From: Metridium senile
Taxonomy: Eukaryota; Cnidaria; Anthozoa; Actiniaria; Metridiidae
Length of the DNA: 64,000 bases
Direction of reading: 5' to 3'
Assembly: GCA_949775045.1 (NCBI GenBank)
Contig: OX459100.1
Span: forward strand, 18,797,268 to 18,861,267
In this document: in pieces, positions 48,501 to 57,500 of the stretch
Numbering within the stretch: the stretch's first letter is position 1
How the letters are laid out: the number at the start of each line of letters is the position of its first letter
Position numbers and translations under genes: made by a program
Notes under the pieces: generated by a model
Told to the model about the DNA's origin: nothing
Databases searched by the model: none
Seen by the model: the letters and a program-made list of their open reading frames with translations, nothing else

Positions 48501-51500
48501 AACATCTTTTCCCTCATGTGTTTTCTCATCATTGCCAGTTTGTACTTGGTTACCATGGGTTGGTAGAACTGCTTTCTCATTACGTTTTTCATCTCCTGTC
48601 TGGGAGGTGGTCGTTGCATTTGTCTTCTGAATGCCATGGTGTTTGGTAACTAGCAGCGGATCTTTGCGAACATCTTTTCTCTCTTGCCTTTTCTTATCAT
48701 TGCCAGTTTGTACTTGGTTACCTTGGGTTGGTAAAACTGCTTTCTCGTTACGTTTTTCATTTCCTGTGTGAGAAGTGGTTGTGGCATTTGTCGTGTGAAT
48801 GCCATGATGTTTGTTATCTAGCAACTGTTCTTTGCTAATATATTTTCCCTCTTGCCTTTTCTCAACATCTCCAGGTTCTTGGGTTGGTAGAACTGCTTTC
48901 TCGTTACTTTTTTCACCTCCTGTCTGAGAAATGGTCGTTGCATGTTTCGTGTGAATGCCATGGTGTTTGTTACCTAGCAGCGGATCTTTGCTAACTTCTT
49001 TTACCTCTTGCGTTTTATCAGCATTGCCAGCTTGTGCTTGGTCACCTTGGGTTGGCACAACTAAATTCTCGTTACTCTTGTCATCTTCTGTCTGAGATGT
49101 TTTCGATGCTTCATGTTCTTTTGTAGCTTCATCGTCTTTTAAGTTGGCACTCTCTGTGTTAAATTGTTAACCATACATTGTTTATATAAAATTTCGATAA
49201 TTTTTGAACTTTATTAAATGTATGTTAAGCAATTATTGGATGAGTATTATTTTCATATAATACGAAAACCGAATTCAATAATTGTTTTAATGTTCATTCA
49301 AAATATTTTTACGGCTCAAGTTATGTATATCCAAAACGGCGCTTCTTCAATGATAGTTTAAGGTGATTGACTACATTTGGAAATATTGTTACACTTTTCT
49401 TTAAACTACGATCTTTTCATGTGAAATTTAATGCTGATTCCTAATTTGAAAAGAAAAATGGGGTGTCCCGAGCTTGTTTTTGAGATAATCAGCATTAAGG
49501 TGGCTCGACCCAATAACTTTTCGCGAGTACCGTCCGCATTTGAAGCTCCAGTATAAAAACGCGTTGGGTTCGATTTCAAATCCACTTGAACACATTTCTT
49601 TCATAAAGACTGAATTATGATTTAGGATGTTTTTTTGAGAAATCGGACATAATTTTAATTGATTATTACGAAATATATGTTTTAGCCTTGAGTCCAATAT
49701 TAGCCTTTAAAGTCATTTTCTAGCAAAATGCTTCATACTGCTTACACCTTGAATATTTGCCCCCAGTTGTGGAAAGTTTTATCAAAATTTATAAGGCGGT
49801 TTGCAAGATATAGTTTGTAAGTATAGAGTCCCGTGCAAAATTCGAGAGTTTTGCCCTGTTGAAGCTCAAAACGTGTATGGTTCCTAAATAAAATTTTGCA
49901 TTCTATTCAGCTGTTTTTGTGCGCGCGCACATCGTGGGCTCGAATCGAATGGTCAAAGGGCGTTCAAAAGTAGCCAGTCACCTTAATACATCAACACTGC
50001 CTAAAATCAATATTTTTTTCCAGTAAATATTGACGGAACAATATTTCACATCCTTTTGTTGATTTTTTCAGTGGTGTTTTTGCTTTATTTTCCTTGCAAT
50101 ATTGCGCCTATTTCTTCCTCACTAAGTGAGGGAAACCGTCTTGGATTGGTGGCAGCCATTTTTCCGCTCTCTGCGTGTGACGTGAATCGTCCAATAATTT
50201 TTCAGTTATTGGACGATTGACGTATGTCTTCCAAATTCGGTAAGTGTTAGCAGGTTATGAAACATTAACTGGGCAAAATCGACCAATCAGGAACGGGGAA
50301 ATATTTTGAATGAATAATAATGTAAAATAAAATACTTTAAAATAAAAATGAAATAAATATTATGAAAAAGAATGAAAAATACCAAGGGTAAATACCTTCC
50401 TCTGCTTTAATCTGCTTTATCCTTTCCTCGGGTATTTTTTTCTTTTCCCTATTCCTGGTCTGGATTGAAAACAAAGCTACGAAATTTACATTTGTTTATA
50501 GCTGAGACGAAACAATTAATTCTGCTGCATCCCTCCAATATCTAAAGCAAATCTCGCCAAACAACAAGGATTTAGTTTGATTAACTATAAAGAAGGGAGG
50601 TCTCTGTTTATGTAAGCCTGAAGGGTTCAGGAACCCCCCTTGCAATATTTGTAAAGGAAAATATATATATACTGTGAAAATTTATAATTAAATAAATGAA
50701 TAAGTAAGTAAGTAAGCAAGTAAGTAAGTAATTAAGAGGCCGTCTCGGTAGTGATCGAGCAAAGCTGGAAATGGCCCAAAAATCGACCCACCTCAAAATT
50801 TGTACGATCAAAGCCTATCATTTGACTCATCTATCAGTGCAGTTGGTTTTGAGAAAAAATGATTTTTCGATTTTTTAGACGCAAAAGTAGTAATTAGCAT
50901 TTTTGAGACCAACCAACGCTCAAAAACTACAAAAACAAAGTCTTCTCTAACAAAATCTAAAAGCTTGTTTTCTAAAAATTTCCTATGGGTGATACCTCCA
51001 TCCTAATGCTATTATAGGACAATAAATTTGTTTGATTTAGATTGAAGGGTATTAAGATATTAATTTTTAAGTTTGGTCTATTTTTGCACATTTTAAGTAG
51101 GTGTGAAGTAGGTGACATTCAGATGACTAAAAATCGATGTAGTTTTCATGACTCAAAGATGTCCTTGATTTCTTCTGAAAGCTCTATGTTTATGTTAACT
51201 TTTGGTGTGTTAAAATCCGCGGGCAACTATTTTTCTTTATACGAAAATCGGAGTTCATTTATAGTAATTTCAAGTTTTCGCAATTATCACGCAATCGAAC
51301 TGTCATCGATAAACCAGACCGTAAACAGCAAAATACTATTAGTATTAAGCTAAAATGGTTTGCTGAAACTTAAAAACATTCATTACCTTGTAAAGAGTTA
51401 AAAATTGAAAAAACAAGAGTGAATTTAAAAATAAAGCGAACTATTTTTGACTACGGACAATATGCTTCGAATATGCTAATTAGGTAAACATTGACAACGA

Positions 51501-54500
51501 CAAGAAAAGCAAACTTTTTCCATGGAATTTCTCAATTAAGCCTTTGTATCCAACGATTAGATTAAAAAGAAGCTATTTTAAATCTTATGAAACACATCGA
51601 AGCCCTGTCGATATAAAATAAATGTTGGAAAAATTGATTAACTGTTTGACGTGTGTGGCCTTGTCAATTTCATTATGTAATTTGCGATTTTTCGTCTATT
51701 ACATGTCTAATTTTGATTTTCTATAGACCCCTGATCGACATTGTACTTGTTAACTAGCTGTTTTAGCCTTTAGAGTACATTCAGCCGTTAATGTTTGAGT
51801 TCAAGAACACCTGATTTGCCTCTTCGAATCTGCTTCAATTCTGTCCACTCTAGGAAAGAACGTGTTTGAAAAGTTGCAATTTCATCTACCGTTTTCACTG
51901 GATACAAACAGATACAAGCTAGCTAGCACCGTTCTGGGAGGATATAGAAGGGGTATGTGGCTCAGGTGGTTGTAGTGACATTCTTTTGGACGTGTAAGGA
52001 CCTGTTCAACTGGATTAAGGCTTGATATTACAAGGAAACTATTCAATGCATCACATGTTATATTGTGTGGGTCTTCTTCTTTTGACAAAGGGCTAGACTC
52101 TTTTTGAGATGACGCAGTATTTTGTGAAGAGGATGGGTGGTATATCGATTCCTTACAATGCTACTGTTCAATGTGTAGTTGTTTTAAACGTTGAATAATA
52201 TCATCTGCAGGATCAACACTGTAATCTATATCGCTGTGCCTGATTTCACTAACCGGTTGCTATGAGTGACTTATAATAGTCTTACAATGCACGGCCAACA
52301 GCCATAAAGGGCGCGGTCGAATTCAGATAAGATTTAGTGCGCGATTATTAAGCGAATTAATCAGTTCAAATGATTTTGTTTTTGTTTAGAGCTGACCTAA
52401 AATCAAATTTTTAGAACACCAAAAGCTTTAGTTATAATCATATTCTACCTAGCCTGCGTAAGCAGACCCTTATTTGCCCTCTATTACTTTTTTATTCCCA
52501 TTTATCTTTATGTAATTACTTTAATTTATTCATGATTTTATGTTTGATATATACATTGTCTTGTTAAAGATCATGAAAAAACTGACAAGTGAGAAATATA
52601 ATTGTAAATGAAATCGAAAATAAGTATTTTAATTTGTCAATCACCGATATGATCGAGAATGTGTTTTGGGGGATAGTTGATACTATAAAATGTGATACTT
52701 TTGCGCCTTTTGGCGTTGAGTTTATTGCATAGGAAATGACTATGGCTTACTTACTGTATCGGTATTTTCAGTTAGCTTTATACCACCATACGTTTCTCTA
52801 CACGGTCGACCTATTGCTAATTTAATGGAACACAATTATTATTATTACAATTTTGATTGAAAACTTATTGAATGTGTAGCTTATATCATGTATATCGCGT
52901 CACTTTAATTACGTGCATCAAATCATCTGATCCAACTATGTTTGAAGCCTGATATATCAATGCTTATATATGTCGACCTCTCCAATAAATACCAATTTCA
53001 TCTCGATATCTGTCACACATACTGAGTACGTCGTTACTCAGCTGATTCAAATATCCCTTTACAGCAAAGCAAAAGTGTGATATTCTAATAATTAATTAAT
53101 TGAAATAATCAGTTGAAGCTAGTAGACACATCTGAAAATAGCTGGAGTCTTAATTGTTCTGTAAAGTATGAGATCTCCTTCGTAGGAAATGCCCAGTTTG
53201 TTTATAAATGGGAAGATATGTCGAGCTTGATTGTGCTATCGATACCGTTTCTTCATCTATTTTTCGACGATGTAAAGAGCTACCACGCTCTTTCCCAAGA
53301 TAAACGCCTATTCCACACTTTGCCATGAAGTTTGCTTTACTAACTAGTACTGTGAACAAGCTACTAAATGTGTCGTATTGTAAGTAATTCTTGTAAAACA
53401 AACTTATCAAAGAAAATAAAGATTCGAGGGTCATGCTTGCGAAATCAGTTCTTAGCTGACTGTCTTGCGGCGAGTCAAGTAGATTTTTTTTACAACATGA
53501 ACTAAACATTGCCAAGCTTTTAGCGCAATTGAAATAAGATGTAATAGCTTAGACAGGAAAGACTATCGTAATTTTTTTCGTAAAAGCAAAGTTTTCAAAA
53601 TATATCTATTGCTGTACTTGTCGTGTGTTTTTACAAGGCAAATTAAAATGAAATTGACAAGGCCACACACGTCAAACAGTTAATCAATTTTTCCAACATT
53701 TATTTTATATCGACAGGGCTTCGATGTGTTTCATAAGATTTAAAATAGCTTCTTTTTAATCTAATCGTTGAATACAAAGGCTTAATTGAGAAATTCCAAT
53801 GGAAAAAGTTTGTTTTTCGTGTCGCTGTCAATGTTTACCTAATTAGCATATTCGAAGCATATTGTCCGTAGTCAAAAATAGTTCGCTTTATTTTTAAATT
53901 CACTCTTGTTTTTTCAATTTTTAACTCTTTACAAGGTAATGAATGTTTTTAAGCAAACCATTTTAGCTTAATACTAATAGTATTTTGCTGTTTACGGTCT
54001 GGTTTATCGATGACAGTTCGATTGCGTGATAATTGCGAAAACTTGAAATTACTATAAATGAACTCCGATTTTCGTATAAAGAAAAATAGTTGCCCGCGGA
54101 TTTTAACACACCAAAAGTTAACATAAACATAGAGCTTTCAGAAGAAATCAAGGACATCTTTGAGTCATGAAAACTACATCGATTTTTAGTCATCTGAATG
54201 TCACCTACTTCACACCTACTTAAAATGTGCAAAAATAGACCAAACTTAAAAATTAATATCTTAATACCCTTCAATCCAAATCAAACAAATTTATTGTCCT
54301 ATAATAGCATTAGGATGGAGGTATCACCCATAGGAAATTTTTAGAAAACAAGCTTTTAGATTTTGTTAGAGAAGACTTTGTTTTTGTAGTTTTTGAGCGT
54401 TGGTTGGTCTCAAAAATGCTAATTACTACTTTTGCATCTAAAAAATCGAAAAATCATTTTTTCTCAAAACCAACTGCACTGATAGATGAGTCAAATGATA

Positions 54501-57500
54501 GGCTTTGATCGTACAAATTTTGAGGTGGGTCGATTTTTGGGCCATTTCCAGCTTTGCTCGATCACTACCGAGACGGCCTCTTAAGTAAATAAAATAATAT
54601 CTTATAGGTCAAAGAATCGCTCTATTGAGAGGAAAATTACCTTTCTCATGGGAAAATTCCAAACAATTGTTCAAATTTTGCATCAAAAATCTTTCGACTA
54701 TACCTTACGTTTCCTTTCGATTTTTTATCATGAATTATGGATTAAATTTCTCGAATGACCATATTTCCAAAAGTTTACACTCAGCTTAATATTATTCATC
54801 TATCTATTATTCAGAAAATTGTACCTTTGCAGCACATTCATTCTCTTGATGGGTTATTTCCTTTTATGAAAAGAAAATAGATAAGCAATCACTGGTAGAT
54901 GGCAGTTTTAATAATTCAATAATTTAAATACCGCAGTGTCTATATGTACGGCAGCCCGTCGCGGTCTTTAAAAAACTAAATGACAGGCAGTCCAAAATTT
55001 TGTACAAAATTCGAGAGAATGGCTGAAGTTTATCAAATCAAACTAGTTTTATTTCATATAGAAATATCAAGCGCTTATTTCGAGCTAAGCGGAATTGGAT
55101 AAGGACGTAGTGCCTTCCCTCTACATACTATATAGCCGGCTTGACACTTAGAAATTTTCGCCTTGACCTCAATGTACTCAACGACGTGACTGAGTGTTGG
55201 GCGGTCGTAAGTTTTCTCAAAATCGAAAGGAAACTCTTTCAAACGGTAAATTGAACTAGTCTTAGTTCAAATAGAAAAGAAAGAGCTAAAAGAACTCTAT
55301 TTATTGGTCATGTACAATATTTCAACTATTAAACAATGATGTGTTACGTTACTGCCCGTCACGGTCTGGCATGGACTAAATGACAGGCAGTCCAAACTTT
55401 TCGATTCAATCATAAAAGCTAAAAAAATGCTTTCAAATGTCTTCAAATCAAAGTAGTTTTATTTCACAATATCAAGCGCTTATTGTGAACTAAAAGAACT
55501 CTATTTATTGATAATGTACAATTCAACTATCAACGATGTTTTACGTTACTGCCCGTCACGGTCTGGCATTGACTAAATGACAGGCAGTCCAAACTTTTCA
55601 GTCATAAAAGCTCTTCCAGGTTTTGACGAAAAGTTAAGACAGCGTTAATAGTTCTTTACAACATGAATTTATCTTTTGAAATCGATTGTCTTGACTTTTT
55701 GCTATAAAAAATTGCATTGACTGCCTGTCATTTAGTCCATGCCAGACCGTGACGGGCAGTAACGTAACACATCGTTGATAGTTGAATTGTACATGACCAA
55801 TAAATAGAGTTCTTTTAGCTCTTTCTTTTCTATTTGAACTAAGACTAGTTCAATTTACCGTTTGAAAGAGTTTCCTTTCGATTTTGAGAAAACTTACGAC
55901 CGCCCAACACTCAGTCACGTCGTTGAGTACATTGAGGTCAAGGCGAAAATTTCTAAGTGTCAAGCCGGCTATATAGTATGTAGAGGGAAGGCACTACGTC
56001 CTTATCCAATTCCGCTTAGCTCGAAATAAGCGCTTGATATTTCTATATGAAATAAAACTAGTTTGATTTGATAAACTTCAGCCATTCTCTCGAATTTTGT
56101 ACAAAATTTTGGACTGCCTGTCATTTAGTTTTTTTAAGACCGCGACGGGCTGCCGTACATATAGACACTGCGTTTAAATACTTCAAGGAAAGAGACCTGA
56201 TAGAGTTGTAAGTTTAGTTATACTATTTTCGTAAATGAAAAAAGTGGGTTTTTTTGCATGTTTTAATATTTAAAAGCAGCCACACTAGAGTGCATTTTGT
56301 CAAACTGTTAAATAGTTGACCAATACCTAAATTAATACAAATAAGTAAATAACTATCAGTTATTTGACCTCACATAAATTTGAAATCACGTGAAAACTGT
56401 TCGTTATTTCCGGGGGGAAACGACAAGATCTTATGAATTATTTTTGTTATAAATGTTTGTTGATTTTATTAGAGGAACCTGATTTGCTTGACCGTTAGTT
56501 TTGTAAGCTATATTACATAATTTTCACAAATGAAAAAAATGTTTTTTTTTGCATTTTTTTTATCAGTATAAAAGCAGCCACACTATCATATCATATTTTA
56601 CCTTATTTACGGGATTAACACTGTCTTCGCAAACGTCTGAAACTAAAGAAAACAAAATATGTCAAGTATTCATAGAGGTTTTTTGGTCCCAGCTCAGTAC
56701 TGAGAAAATTAGAGTAATAGACTGTTGCATGCGTGCAATGTAAAAAGAAACTCGATCATATAAGCATAAGTATAAGCATAAGCTAAACACAAGAAAACGA
56801 ACATGTTTGTTTTTCTTATGCTTATGCTTATGCTTATGTCAAGTGAAAAATAGAAGAAACTATCTTGTGCTTGTGCTTATGCACTAGTCAAAGTAAACCC
56901 CCACCCCCCCCCCCCCCCCCCCCCAACCCGGGACAGGGTGGGGGCAATGTGGGGCTTGGGATCACTTTTGTCAAGCAATGGTGCCCAAGGGGGTGGGGAT
57001 AAAGTGAATATTTTACTAGTGTGTTAATATAGTGGGGCATTAGGTCGGGATTGGTTCGAGTATTAAGAAGAGGCCTGGAAACTAAACATTCTCTTAGGAG
57101 AAGGACTGGAAACGAAAAATCACTTCAAAGATAGCTTGGGCTCCCTGTGGCTCTATATGAAAGTCAAGGAGCCCCCCACAGATTTGTTGAACCGGAAGGT
57201 CAGTCATACAAAACTGGAATGCATTGATGACAAATCGCTGAAAAACAAGGTATTAAAAAGCCAAGCAGGTCGATAGCTTTGTTCCCCCGTGGGGGTTGGG
57301 GAGGACTCCCTCCAAAAAATGATAGGGGTGCTTGACGGACGGTTTTGAAAAAGGTACGCATAAATTAACTCAGATAGTGATTTCAGACCCTAAAAGGTAC
57401 GACCACATTAAAAAAAATTTCAATATATATAATCGTAAGTTCGAAAACTGACCCTAAAAGGTATGGTGCCAGTTCGAGACCCTAAAAGGTCCGTCGAGCA

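Noticed and set aside
51042..51353. Identical 103-residue frames at 51042-51353 (+) and 53963-54274 (-)
   Set aside because: They are mirror copies in the arms of the TTAA-bounded foldback element; identity reflects the arms, not selection.
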